The notes: generated from the letters alone by a model not told the origin. Shown: positions 12,001 to 27,000, counted from the stretch's first letter. The stretch: 64,000 nt of DNA from Edolisoma coerulescens (GCA_013397115.1 VWZW01007700.1:89413-153412); one strand, 5' to 3'. Made by a program: numbers and translations.

Positions 12001-15000
12001 CACAACAGATTACCCCTGAAGCTCAACACGCCTTAGACAAAGTACAACAGACTATTTCCAATCACCATGTGTACTGTGTAGACCCTGACATTGATGTCGT
12101 TGTTTTTGTTGTAATTCCAGAACTTCATCCAACAAGTGTTATTGCACAATGGTCTGATCATTAGTACCCTAACCCATTGCATATTTTAGAATAGATGTTT
12201 TTACCTCACAAACCTAGAAAAACAGTCACTACAATTTTTGAATTGATTGCTCAGTTAATTATTAAGCGTCGACACCGATGCCTGCAAATTGCTGCCCAAG
12301 ATCCTGCTAAATTTACTATTCCTATTCAGCAAGATTATTTTGAATAATCCTTGGCCAATAGTTCTGCACTGCAGAGTGCGCTGCAGAGCTCCACAAGACA
12401 AATTGATTACCATTTTCCCAGTCACAAATTACTACAATCACTGAATATCACCCCATTATCAACAAAACCCAAATTAAGCCGTACTCCTGTAAATAAGCCT
12501 ACAGCATTTACAGACAAGTCAAGAAAAACAAGTAAAGCAATTGTTGCCTAGAAAAATAAAAACAGATAGCAGACTTTGCAATGTCAAAGTACTAGATCTG
12601 CACAATCAGTCAAATTAAAAGCAGTTACTATGGCCTTTCATCATTTTAATGAACCTTTTAACCTAATTGTTAATTCAGCTTATGTTGCAGATGTTGTACA
12701 ACGAGTAGATTGTTCCCTTTTAAAAAAAGTTAATAATGCCAACTTGTTTCTTTTGCTAAAAGCTTTATAGACAGCTGTTTTGCAACGCCTATATCCTTTT
12801 TATGTTTTTCACATTAGAGGCCACACAAACCTACCAAAATTTCTTGCAAAAAGTAATGCCCGTGCTGATGCATTAGCTAATCCTGTTTGAGCAGTTCCTC
12901 AGCCAGATAAGTTGGCCAAGGCTAAAACATCTCATACCTTTTTTCATCAAAATGCACACACAACGTGTAAACAGTTTTCTCTAACACCTACAGAAGCTTG
13001 TGCTATTGTTAATGCTTGCCCAGATTGTCATAACTTTAATAGACCATTACCCTTAAAAGTAAATCCCCATAGTCTTTTGGCCCTTCAGCTTTAGCAGACT
13101 GATGTTACACACATTTCAAAATTTAGTTGTTTTAAATATGTACATGTATCTATTGACACCTTTTCCTCTGTTATATAGGCTTCTGCTCATGCTAGAGAAA
13201 AAGCCCATGATGTCATTTTGCACTGGCAGCAAGCCTTTGCTGCTTTAAGCATACCTGCCCGTGTGAAAACTGACAACAAGCCAGCCTATGTCTCTCAGAA
13301 AGTCAAGAATTTTTTACATCTGTAGAGTGTCTCTCACAAATTTAGTATTCCTCATTCTCCCACTAGTCAAGCTGTTGTTGAACATGTTCACCATACACTT
13401 AAAACTGTTTTAGAAAAACAAAAAAAGAAAATGCAAGGGGAAACCCCACAGTCCAGACTTTTGAAAGCTGTATATACAATAAATATAAATATATTGTATA
13501 TATATAAGCTGTATATACAATAAGTATAAAAAAATATGAAAGCTGTATATACAATAAATCACTTGACCATACATACAACACCATACAACAAGTGTGGTGC
13601 TGTTATGTCTGTCTCGACTTAAACCACAAACTTCTTTATATTCTTTAAAGTTTTGAGCCTGCTTTGAATTTCTCCAAATCCTTTATCTCACAGAAGGAAA
13701 ATAAGTAAGCAATGGATTGCGAGCTAAACCACTACACTTCAGCATAAATTGCTCAGGTAAAAAATTAGCTATTACTGCTCAAGTTATGATCACACTAAGT
13801 GATCTCTGATGCAGCTGATAGGCTCTTACATGAAACAGTCCAATTCCAAGGTGTCTGAAAGCATCTCAGAATTGTTCTCTGTCTCAAACAGAAGGCAATA
13901 GCGTTAATAGCTCATTAACTTTGTAAGAGAAAGGGACTCAAACCAAAAACTGTTTGACCTGTTATGCACTAACGTAAACTGCAAAAACAGGCTGTTTTGC
14001 CACGTGTACCTTAATTTATGTTCTGGCATTGCAAAACTTCACATTGTGGATGTTACACTCAAGTTTCTCTAAAAAAACATTACCTTCCTCTTTTGCATGC
14101 TGTACAAACAGTCCAATTACTGAACTAATATTCTTCACTGCAGCAAGATAGCCTTCCTTCAAACCTATTTGTCCTAATCGACCTGAAACAAAAAAAGAGT
14201 TATTACGTATCTGACTATTTAGACAGTCAATTTGCTAGCTTTTATACTTCCCAATTGTCAGTTGAAGTACCAACAGAAAATGCAAATTTTGACTACAAAA
14301 ATGTAATTCTTGTTACCATGTTGTCTTGGGAATAACAGTTGTCCTATTCCTTGTGTAACTAAAGACTCCAAGGCATTTTTCATCAGATTGATTCAACCTC
14401 CCATAGGTTTAAAATTTTTAAGTGTAAAACTCAGAAAGAATGCAATTTTTGTTTAACAAACAATATCATATAGCCTACATACTGAAAATATTTATTGAAA
14501 CTCAAACTATATCTATTTATTCCAATGCCACCTAGATCCCAAATAAACTAATCTAACTTAAATTTATTACGGTATTAAGTTGCATATTAAACCTTATTTT
14601 ATACACTTTGCTGGAAACCATATGGCATGAAGCTGTGTCACAGGAGGTTTAGGTTAGCTATTAGGAGAAGATTATTCACCCAGAGGGTGGTTAGGCACTG
14701 GAACAGGCTCCTCAAGAAACTGGTCACAGCACAAATCCTGTCTGAGTTCAAGATGCATTTGGACAATGCTTAGGCACACAGTGTGATTCCTGGGGCTGGC
14801 CTGTGCAGGGCAGGAGTTGGACTTCAATGATACTAATGGATGCCTTCCAACTCAGGATTTCTATGATTCTATATGTAGCTACAGATGATTTCATTTTAAA
14901 TACATAAAACATGTTAGTATTTGTTACCACGAATCAATACAATACCTCTCAAAACTTAAGTACCTGCTTTCCACAGGCTGATAAACAGAAAATACTTGCA

Positions 15001-18000
15001 TAAAGATCCAATAAAATGCAAAAATACTTCAACTCACTTTCCAGACAGGCCTGACACTTTCATAAGGACATACTTATACAAAGCAGAAGTTCAATCAAGA
15101 ATTTATATTACTTACCAATTAGCCTGAGTGTCAATGCTATAACACTATCACGAATGGATTGAGCAGATTCATGCCCCTTTCTCTTCTTTATCCAGTTATC
15201 CATAGAAGGCCAAAGCACTTTGCTGTGAAAGAAAAATGAATTTGAAAATCTGATACTGCACGAAGGGGTGGTTATAGTATTCATACAATAATGAAGGCAA
15301 ATGACTCTTGTTTGTTACTAACTTGAGGTAGACTGACCTCACAGATGTATATGAAATCGTGTTACTTTCAAATGTCATGTGATATGTACTGTAAGTTTCT
15401 CGTATGACTGAAAATTCAGTTTGTATGTTACAAGTAGGACCCGATGCTTGTTTTTAAACCTAAAAGGACCTAAAGTAAGACTTTTTTAATCCTTAAAATT
15501 ATGCTAGTAGACCTAGTTACCTATTACCAGCACAACTCATAGACAATCATCTTGGTATGGCTTTAATTAAAACTACACACGTTTCACTGAAGCTAATTTG
15601 TATTAATTTTAAAAGTATTTCACCAAAAATAACTTCTTTACTATCTGAAAGTAGGGAACTTGTATACAAGACAACGATGATGGTAAGTATCACTGACAAT
15701 GATGATGATAAGTATCACTTACGTCACAGATAAACAAATGTCTACTAAGTCATGTAACCTCTATATAAAAAAATCAAGGCTCTCAGATCAGTGTAGGTGT
15801 TAAAATGAAGTCTTTCAAACTAGGTTAAGTATGGTAACAGTCCATATCCTGGATTATAGGTTCAAAGAAAATTTAAGACACTGAATCTAAGTATTATAAT
15901 TATTTTAGAATTAAAATCAGACTGAAATCAAGATAATACACTATGGATATATTTCACTTTCAGCACTGAAGCAGTGTTATTTTCGTATCAGAAGTTCCAC
16001 CCTCATTTTCTACTGATGAGGGGAGGGCAATTCAACGAGTTCAGAAGAAGACAATCACTTTGCTTCACTGACAGACAACTCATCTCAAAATCTTATATAG
16101 CTATTTTGTAAGCAATTCTTTACTAACAGTTCTAACAGGGTTCATTTCTTGGGACAATACCATAAAATCCTACATTTCCTCATTGATCACTCCTTCTATC
16201 TTAAAATAAGGCACAAAAACACAGTAGTCTAGGTCTCATCAGGTTGAAACATCTTCATTTCTAAGTATCTATGCAGTATTTTGTTATTTTAAAAGCTAAG
16301 TCATAATGAATTTGGGAAACAAAAAAAAAAAACACCACGAAAATAAACCACAGAAAAACCACAAAGGAAAACATTTGAAAGAAGTGATTGCCACAATACC
16401 TTATAACGTTATCATGTGTCCAATCCCACTTCAGGTGAGAGCAGAGTAGATCAACAGCAAATATATACTGCCAAGCATCTTCACTGAGATCTTCTCCATA
16501 CTGCTCACTCAGGTGAAATTCTACTTTTGTACATGACTGCATTTCTAAAAGCAGGTTTGAGACCATAATACCAGCATCTAAAGACGAACTCTGGAATTTT
16601 AGAAGGTAATTATCTTAATGCACAAAAAATTACCAGCCCAGAACCAAACTCTTTACAAATATTTGATACTGACTGTGCAAAGCATCTTACACCATAAATC
16701 CAACTTTTGGGTTGAATTAACGTAAAAAAAATAGAGTACATAAACCAAAACCTTCAAGTACTAGGTATTTTTCCTGATGCCTTCACTAAAAGGAGAGTTT
16801 GGAAGAAAAATACCCAAACAAGAAAAAACACAGACACCCTTATCTCCTTCTACAATTTGGGGATTTTTGTTTCCCTCAATGCAGCATTAAGGTAAGAAGA
16901 GTGTTTTTCCAGTGCAAGAAGATTAGACTAATATTGTTCACTTTCTAAATAATTTTAAAATTTTTTACTTTTTATCCTTCCTTAGGGGCAAATTTGCAAG
17001 CAAATACTTTCAATAGTTGAGGTAAATAAACATGCCATGTGAAACCATTCTGCTAATTAAATAGCTAGGGGAAGAAAGGAAATTTAAATACAAACATTCT
17101 TTGAATATCTGATGTATTAAGAAAAAAAGTCTAGGCTTATCACATAAACAGAATGGGTGCTTGGCAGATCTTCTCAGTACAAAACCTCATATAATTGGCA
17201 AGTTCTGCCATGGTGCAAGTCACTAAAATGGCACCGTTTGACCAAGAAATAAATGCCCATTCCATGTGAGTTTTACTTTCATAAGTAGAATAATCTTCTC
17301 ATAAAATTACATGTATAACAGACTGTTAATCACAATCTACTGGAGACTTTTACCTGTATTTCTACCCAGGTAAAACATCTTACAGACAGGATGATGTCAT
17401 CTCTTATCATCAACATAGAAAATTCTGAGGTCCTGCTCCCCAGCTGCAGCAACTCTCATATTTCAGAGATCCATAAATAAAGTAGGTAGTGTGAATGCAA
17501 AGACTTAATATTTCCAGGAACATTTACTAGGACATTCTTATGTGCATCTCTATTGGCATGATATTAAAAGCTGTAACCTAATAGAATGGAGAATTCAAAT
17601 TCTTCGCTAAACAGGGACTGCAGTACAGTGTAACTCTGAATACCAGAGCTTAATGCTACATCACAACTGTGATTTAATAGTAAAAAAACCAGATACAAAT
17701 GCATGCCAAATTAACTCACTCCTGCACTAAAGCAGGAGGTTTAGGGGGCTGTAATTTCAGTGATACCATATTAAATTCAGGGCTGGCTTCAGAGGTTAAA
17801 AAAAAATTATCATACAACACCTAAAGAGTATGATGACAGCAGTAAGACTAACTGCATTCCTCAAGGCAGTTGTGGAGCAGCATGTTAGGATAGGAATAGG
17901 TGAGCTGTTGTCATGGTTTAGGAATGCTATTCTCCAAATTAGTGCTCCCACTGAAACCAAGCACTGCTTGCTTACTCCCTCCTCTCCCTTTCTCTTCTCT

Positions 18001-21000
18001 GTGGCAGGATGGAGAGGAGAATTGGAGGCACAAAATGTAAAGATCACAGGTTAAGATAAGAACAATTTACTGGGAACAGCAATGAGATAAGAAAACAAAC
18101 AGTAATAGCAACAAATACTAATGATGGAGGGTACAAAAGAGAGACCAACAATTCACACGGAAACAACAATACCGAACCTCTCCCTCCTCATTCACCCTGG
18201 AAGAGACTCTTCCCCACATTCCCCGCAATGAAGTGAGGTGGTACAGAATAAACCTCTGGGTCCTAGCCATGCCCCCTTTTGGCTACTGCAAAAATTAACC
18301 CTGTCTTGGCCAGAACCAGGACAGATATGAATCCGTAAGATTTTGTTCACTTGATATTTACAAAACTATTTTATTTCCAAGAAGCAAGCCTGGCATTAAT
18401 ATGGAGTTTTCAAAAATACGGGGCCCTAGGCTTTAAACAAACACACAAGCCTGTTACACAAACTCCTCCAGAAGCAAAGCACCTCTGGCTTTCCACCTGC
18501 ATGATACAAAATCTCTCCCAATGATTTCAATTTTTCCTCCTTGCAACATTCTTTTCAGGACGGTAATATGTGCCTGCTGAAAACCGATAGAACTTAAATG
18601 ATTTGCCCAACAGCTCAAAAGACTTGAAGTCAGCTCTTACAGATCATCCTTCTTCTAGCATCACTGGTTTTGTACTGATCACACCAACTGCTTATGAAAT
18701 TAACTTTTTTTGTGATAAACAAGTATTTACAGTCCACCTTGCAAAAAGATCATAAGTAAAAAGAGAAATCTTGAAATCAACTGTAGTAACGTATTATCTG
18801 TTACACAGAGAACTATGAAAAATAAAACCAATACATATTTTAAAAAGCAACAATACAAAGCAAAACAAAAAAATATCTCAAAGAACAGTTCCACAGATGG
18901 AAAGAATTTCCTAGTCCAACCACACTCTAGTTAAAAGTTTAAAAACAACCTTTACTTTTAATGTTCAGTAGATGGATTAGTATTTAACAGGGAAAACAAG
19001 GAAAGTATTGTATTCTAGTAGGGTCTAGACAACTAGGGGAAAAAGTCCTGAAGCAGCATTAGTTGCGCAATTGTACAGCCTCCATGGGATATTCACACCC
19101 TTCATTAGAAAAGTAACTTGCTTGATTTGATTCAGCCAGCAAAGTGACCAATGCAGACAAAAGCTAATACCGACAATGAAATCAGACATTACCTGTTCCC
19201 AGTTGAGATAAGCACTTAAACAGGCCAGCATCTCATTGCTTGCACTCTGCCTGACAACTAATTGCATAGCTTTGTTAATTGCACCCCGGAAGACAAATAT
19301 GTCAGACCATACATTTATGATAAATAAAATCAATTTTTCTGAGTCTGGAAAGTCTAAGGGAAAAAAGAAATAACAAAGTAAATTTTTAACATTTTAAAAC
19401 AACAAAAATATATATTCAGGCCTTAAAAGCTAGTACAGTCAGAAAGGCAACTAGGAAAAAAGGCATGGAAGTCATATCACAACTGCAGCCTAAGGAAAGG
19501 GAGTCATACTAGCACATCTCAGTCCTGAGACTAAATAAGAAGAAAAGATCCAAGAAAAAAACCAAACAAGAAACATCAGAAAAACCCCAACAAATCTTAA
19601 GCCACCTCCCCCATCATAATTTCACTCTCTCTCCCTTCATCTTTCTTACTGCACTTTAGCTCACTACGGAAAATGATCTTAAGAGCATTGAAACTGGATT
19701 CTTTTAGGATTAAATTAAACTGGAAGATGCACTCCAACGACCTACCTAATACATTCCAGTCACAAATAAGCACTCTGATCACTGGACCAAACTAGAATTA
19801 GTCCAAAGGAAAAAAAATATCTACAGTACTTGCTAACACCTCGAAACCATACACCTGTGAAATATATGTATGTATATATACATATATATATATATAAAAG
19901 CCTGCAAAGAACTTTCACATAATTCAAATCTGATATTGCTCAGCAGTTTTCCCAGACTTTGTCAGAGAAATTATGTATTATGCAAGTTGTAAGTGAGCAT
20001 ATATGAATGATGCATGCTAATATTTGTACTTCCATAGATGTAAAAATTTGTGCTACACCCATATAATTGACAAATCCTCATTCATTAAAGTAATTCAGAG
20101 CAAGTATCTGACAACTATCAGTTAGACAGGACAGAGTTCCAGGCCATCAATGGGAAGCCAAAAGACCCTTCTAAATACCAAAGCTGAGAGCTTCAAGGCA
20201 AAATACTAAGATAAAACATGGAGCGTGTAGACTGTAAGCAATAACAAATACATTGGAATAAGTAAAAAAGTAGATATTACTTTCATGGATGGAATGCCAT
20301 AGTGGAATACATATGCCTGGAATACTATACAAAAACCAGTGAAATCTGAAAAGCTAAATGTACCTTCCCTCTTCACTTCAGCAGAACTTCTACATTTTTT
20401 GAAAGATCTTAAGAACTAGAAAGCATATCAAAATATATCAAATCAAGAAGTTTTAATGAGCATAAAGAATTTAGACTTCAATGAAGTGTCTTGGATGGAC
20501 CTTCTATTCTGAAGCTGCTCATCATGTGAAGAATTAACTTTTTCTATCAGGACCGTTGGTGAACTAGAATTATTGACAACTTGAATTGCCCACCCAGGAA
20601 TTTGAAAAATTATAAAATTCACTCAGTGATGAATAAGAGTTCAAGAGGCATAAAAAAAAGAAAAGTAAAAAAAAGAAAAAAGGGAGGGAACAGAGAAGAG
20701 GTAAAAGGAAAAATAATTAAAAAGGTAACATTTTATTTATAGTCACTTAAGGCAGAATACCTGAAAGGAGAACAAAACAAAAATGATGGACAAGTCATCA
20801 AGACAATAGATGACATAAGCCTATAGTGAATTTGGTAATTGTGTAGCTTGTGTTGCCGTAATTCTGATGGGAATATGTGAAACTACATGAAAAAGAAAAC
20901 CCTAAAATAAATGCATAGTAATCAAATAAAACCAAACAAATTGTAAAAAGCCTAAACAGCACTTAAGATGTGTTTACAGCTGTTCCCACTCAAAAAATAA

Positions 21001-24000
21001 CTATAAAATCACAGAACAATGACAACAGAAATTTATGCAATTCAATGCATAGAAGAGAAAATCATCCAATGGAAGTCTGCATTTAGCTACTAAAGTTTGG
21101 ATCTTACACAGAAAAAGAAAAGGAAACAGGGGGAATATTTAATATTCGCAAGAGCCCACAAAAAGGAAAAGCAGTAAGATACTGCAAAACAGAAGATTTA
21201 TTTGTTATTTTAGACTAAGAAAAGATATCTGACAAGTAATAGTTTCTATCATGGTGCAGTATTAAAACTATTAACATGAAAGAAGTAAAAGTAGAGTTAT
21301 AATGGACTGAAGGATAGAAAAACAGAGAGGAAAATAGGAATTCCAAAAAGAACTCAAACAAAAATACTACACCCCCTCAAAAATGGTAATTAAGAACAAA
21401 AAAAATCACAAACCTTTTTAAGATTAAAAAAAAACCCAAGAGAAATGTTACATGAGAGATAACAGGTAATTGAAACAATCTCAAACTTGCTTGTCAGTGC
21501 TCTCGAATTTTATTTTATTTTAATGTGAAGCACAGATACCAGTATACTATTTTCAAGTGTATACCAGTATTTTATTTTTTAGTGAAGTCCTTCCAAAACG
21601 AAGATTCTTAATTTAGCAATAGTATGTATGTGTTACCTTTTTTCCTGGGACCAAAAGGGTGGGGGGGGAAAGGAAGGGAACCAAAATGGAAAAAAACCTC
21701 TCAACCAAGAGAGAATTTGGACAACGGTAAGTAAAAAGAGTTTAAGGAGGACATGTTATAAAAATACCCTGGTTTTGATCAAGGTATTGTCCAACTCCTG
21801 ATACTATTTTAAATACCTGTTTTTAAATCACACTTACTTTATGAATTAGTACCTACTCAATTAAAATAAGAAAATACTAATAGTCAAAAAGGACAAAATT
21901 CCCAGAAATCACATTATCATTTTGGAGATGGTGGGGCAAAAATGAAAGAATGGAGTATCCTAAATGAAGTATTTCTTTGGAAAAAAAAGTAGACTACCAA
22001 GAGCCCAGTCACAGAACTACAGCACAGATGTGGAGGAACTGTGAGAAGGGGAATTTCTTCTAGAACAGTCTATACTTTTGCATTGCAGAAAAAAGTTCTA
22101 AGGAAAACAACCCTTTAACAGGATTTCTGTTTGTTTTTACAAACATAATAATTCTGGCACACTACAGTAAAGACACACAGCATATTTAAGATAAAAGACC
22201 ACTAAGCCACACTGTACCTTCTTTAAGTAGGCTATAGCAAAAAAGGCGGGCTCTTTCCAAATCTCCCAACTGTCGGCAAATTCCTGCATAGACTCGACAC
22301 AGAGCCTGACTGAAATTGTAATTTCTGGCATTCTTCTGAGCCTTCAGTTTATTGAGAATAACATGCAGCAAGGAATCTGCTAAATGCTGTAAGACACAAA
22401 ATATATTGTTAGACTGTTATATACTTAAGAATACTTGACAACATTGTATTAGTACAACAAGTAAAAAGAACTACTATCTTATTTGCAAGAATACTATTTG
22501 CATACATATAAAAATGCAGGAAAGTAAATCAGAGGCAACCAGTGAAAGAAAAAAGAGGGAGGAGCAGGCAACTTCCCAGAATAAGTATGCCATAAACAAA
22601 TGAAGAACAGGGCTACTGTTCTTTGAATATAAATTTTTTAGTTATGTGATTAACAACAATCTTCCTCAAAGAACAAGGAGAATAATGACAAGTAGAAGGA
22701 ATGAGGAGAAGAATAATGACAGGCAGAGTAACCCAAATCACCTAATCAGAGCAAATGTAAGTACCCCGACTTAGCTACTCTAAAGATGCCACAGAAGGAC
22801 AAACAACCCATTGTCCAGGTGTGAGATTTACTAGATAAGTTAACAGCAGTCTTTCCCCATATCCCTGTACACACTGCAGGAGATGGGGAGGAGATGTTGC
22901 TGCCTATAGTAACATGGGACTCAATATGAGATGCAAGGAAAAAGAATATTGGGATTGTGCTGTTTGTGCATGACTTACTAGGGGATGTTTAGAGGGAGAG
23001 CTAAAAGTGGGGAGCAGAATGAGAGGTTTAGGAGCCAGGTGCTGGAGAGTACACAGTTCAGACTGGGTACCTGTGGACAACAGGGAGTGTTAGCTTTGGG
23101 AGGAACCAGAAGGTCTAAGCCAGCTACTTGAAAGACCAGGAGTCTGAGGGCCAGACACAAGTCTGAACCAGCTGCTGGAGGAATGTGTGTACACTTCTGT
23201 GTCTGAAGTTTGTCAGTGCATAAGACAAGTAGGAAAGAATATCAATCACTGGATATACTGAGTGCCTAATGTCAGCTGCTGGAGGAATCCATATTGTCTG
23301 TATATATATGTATATATTTGCCACTACCAGAATTTCAATCTGATTAGCCAGACAAGGGAGTAAGAGTAGGTTGTATTGTGTGCATGTCTCTCTACTCAGA
23401 GTACATACTTGGCCTTGCTACTGCCTGGACCTGGAAACATAAAGCTACAAGCCTTACTTCTATGAAGTTACGAGACTTGACAACTCCTAACAAAGATGAC
23501 CAGAGATCTTGGTAGCAGCTTCTGAGGAGAACTTAATTACCTACAAGGACTGTAACAGGACCAATGTTAAAATAACTGCTGCCATGGATCAGTTGGTGAA
23601 TTGCTCTGCTGTAGACTACAAATTATCTATGAGAAAGATGGCAACTGAAGTGAAATTTTTCAACATTGATGCTAAGAAAGTTCTGAGAAATAAAATAAGG
23701 GAAGAATTTTCCAATAAAATTAAATTTAATAACCTGATGTAGAATAATAAAGGTAAACATAGAACAAAATTATAAGCCAGTATTGTATATACAATGAAGT
23801 TTATATTTTTTAATTAAAAAAAAAAAAGTCATTTTGGAGGAACTCCTACAACTGTTAATACTATCCACTTCAAAAAGTGCTGCAAAAATAAAGTGGTTTA
23901 TGCATATGTCAGAAAAGCATATGTATTTATAAATGCAGTTTTGCATCTTGGACACCACTGAACAGTAATTTCTTGTGCAGTTCTGTATTGTCTTATGTTA

Positions 24001-27000
24001 TACAAATTCAGATTTCTAATAACCTTTGAAGACTACACTTTGGCACTGCAGATTGCCAGAACAACTGAGAATTCAAATACTACAAACTTATACTCTATCT
24101 GCACAGAAGTGATTATTAAATGGTAAAATTTAAAATTTTGCTACTTACCTTGTTTTTTATACCAAATTCATAGACAACTTCTCTCTCTTCATCTCTCATT
24201 ACTGGAATCTTTGAGATATTGCCAACATACACATGACCTTTAATAACTGGTAACAAGTCAAAACAGGATTCAGCAACTTTCTTTAATGCCAAAGAAACTT
24301 TCTGGCAACCAGGATCCTTCTTTACTGGTAGTGATTCTTCTAAATTGGAACTGTGTGATGAATTGCTGATTTCATAGCTTTTACCATGGAAAGCCTGCAT
24401 TTCAGACATGGTATTTTTAGTATTTCTGACAGCACTAATATCACTGGGCTCCATCCTTGGTGATTCACTGTCCAGCCTCAGTCTTTTGGCACTTCTTGGC
24501 ATAGACATCTGCAATAGTGTCCTTTTTCCAAGATGATTTGATGATCTTGAATACAATTGCTGATTTTGCACATCTTTGTCTTCATCTTTGCTACTATCAG
24601 ATTTCAAATTGCTCCCAGCTTTAACAAAAGCAGTTGATGTAGATGTAATTGCTTTGAATCCACCTATTTGAGACACAGGTCCTGGCAAACTTTGGCTGTC
24701 TGGAAAAGCACATCGGTGAAGCTGAATATTGCCTTTCAGAATGTTAAGTGTCCTTGCCCTTGCAGACAGCTCTGGATACATAGTGTCCAATATTTTCACA
24801 GAGTTCTCCTGAGGAGCACCTGGACCAGTGCTAACTGCTGCAAAGAGAGGAAATCTTCCTGGAACGGGAAGTGCGTGCTTTGGAATGGAAGTACAAAATT
24901 TCAAAGGTGAGGAGCGAATCCTTCTACCTACTGCCATTTCTGAGGGTGAGGGAGGAGAAAATAAAAGAGCAGATTTTACTGCTGGAGTATCTGTTAATGG
25001 AGACATGAGAGGAAGAACAGGAGTTTTGCATAGCGGGGATATCAAGTCATCAAGAGGGGAAAGCAAAGAGGATTGACCTATAGAAGACATTACTGGGGAC
25101 ACAGTACAAGCAGTTTTTGGAGGAGTAGCAATCAGAGGCAGTAGCAAGGGGGGCAGAGGAGGACCTATCTCTTCCCTGATTTTATTTATCATCTCAGATG
25201 AGCATTTTGTTGGCACAGAAGTATCAGCATTTGCAAGAACTGGCTGAGTAACTTTAAGAGGCTTTGTTTTTCTTTTACCTTGAAACAGTCTCTTTGATAG
25301 CCTGGTATGCATTACTTGGGCAGCTGTCTTGGTAGAAACAGCCAAGATTTCAGATGGTTCTCGCTCTTCCCACTTCAATTTATTGCTCTTTTTGAGAGCA
25401 CAAGACTCTGATTCTACCATACGTAACTTCTCAAATACAGTCTTTTGTGGTTCAGAGAGCTGCCCAACTGTTTGACAATTGCACCTTACATCAGAGAGGG
25501 CTGGATTTGGAAGATACTTGAGTAAAATTTTTTTTCTACCACTATCTATGATAACATCAGTGCTGCTTTCTCCTATGTTGCAAGCAGTGTAAGTTTGATT
25601 ATTATGATAGTCTTCAAACACTGAGACCCCCATATCAACACTGTGTAATAGACTTTGTTCGCCATTTGACTGAATTTTTGCAGAATCATTTTCTTCTAAG
25701 AAATTGCCAAGTGCTAACATTCTTGTATTTAATTTACTGTTTTTTACAGTCAGCCTGCAATTTTCTGAGAATCTGCTTAACATCTTGCAGAGTGCAAACC
25801 TATTTTTTGAAGCATTTGGCATCACAGGGCTTTCTTTTGATGTTCCAGGTTTTAATAGACTTTCCTCACCGTGACTGATGCATCCAGCTATGTTAGACTC
25901 CACCATGAGTTCATTAGCACTCTCAGTATTTTCAGAGGTTACTAATATACATTCCCTTTTCCAAGAGGCTGAGTCTTCAGAATAACCTTCCCTAGTCACA
26001 CCTGACCACTCATTTGCATTGTCTCCAGAGCTGTTTGGTTTGCAATGGGTATCCATATCCACCACACTGCCTGCTTTTAGGTGGCTAACTGTGAAAGTAT
26101 TTCCTGGGTGCACCATTGAATGAAGCTCACATACTTGATAATCAGCATCAACAATTGCACCAGTTTCCAGAGCACCCACTGCAATTCTCCTGGAAGCTCT
26201 CAGTTTGTTTCTGAACATGGGAACACATTCAGAACACTTCACATACCTAACTTTTTGTATAGAACAGTCTTCCTCTTCAAAGTCATTGCTCTGCTCTGGC
26301 ATATCAAAATCACTTTTACACTTTATTATGGCATTTTTCCCAGAATCCTCAAAACTATTCAGTTCTTTACTTTCTCCCCCATCTGTTAGTGAACCAGTTC
26401 TAGAAGGATCTGCTCTAACCTTCCACGCAGAAGTCCTGCATCCTGATTCTTGACAATCAAACTTTTGGAGGAGAAAAGCATTCTTCTTATAAGAGTTTGC
26501 ATACATGATCTGTGATTTAACAGATGCCTGAGGTTCTTTATCTACTGGTTGCTCCTTATCTGAAGTTTTTACTTCCTTTTTATGTACATATTCTCTCCCA
26601 GGGCAGCCCAGTTCTTGGCCCATGCTGACTTTTTCAGCAGACAGAATCTCAGCACCCTCTTCTAAGTTTTCTGAAGAACAGTTAAATGTACTACTCATAA
26701 TAGAATTTGTATGTCCCTTCTTCTCCCAAGTACAAGAAAAAGCAGCCTTTCCTGCGAAATTAGTTTCGAGGAAACCAACAACTTTCTGAAGACTGAAATT
26801 TACATCAGGAGGTCTTGTGGATTCCAAGCCAATTCCCACTTGCACAGGAGAATTGGTTTCCTCATTATTTATACAGCATTTCTCCAAGTCCTTTTGAGTA
26901 GAAAAAGCCAAGGCACTTCTATAATCCATTTCTGAAGTAGGTTGGCAGATGATCTCTGAAATATTATTTTTCTTCATAACATTCTTTTCCCACTTCAGTA

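Larger units (their letters stand above)
7934..13628 (+). mobile_element. Class II (beta/alpha-like) endogenous retrovirus, defective, no env
   Basis: A provirus with a 436-bp 5' LTR, a tRNA-Trp-like primer site, gag, dUTPase-protease, RT-RNase H and integrase remains, then a collapsed 3' LTR. The 6-bp target duplication and a dUTPase-like domain point to class II (ERVK-like) retroviruses. Every gene is broken by stops. The region expected to hold env is missing: the integrase C-terminus runs straight into the last part of the LTR. It sits inside an ERVL-like LTR in ICE1 intron 18, on the strand opposite to ICE1. Confidence 0.9.
6054..14083 (-). other. ICE1 intron 18 (hosts the nested retroviral insertion)
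   Basis: An intron between exons 18 and 19. About 7.1 kb of its 8.0 kb is the ERVL-like LTR plus nested provirus. The remaining flanks (6054-6607 and 13742-14083) hold nothing I recognise. Confidence 0.85.

Noticed and set aside
16400..16577. Exon 16 acceptor at tttag|ATGCTGG
   Set aside because: It would break the phase with exon 15 and lose the conserved LDAGIMVSNLL reading; attccag|AGTTCG keeps both.
23509..23742. 77-codon plus-strand open frame in ICE1 intron 13
   Set aside because: Low complexity, no domain, no promoter or splice context.
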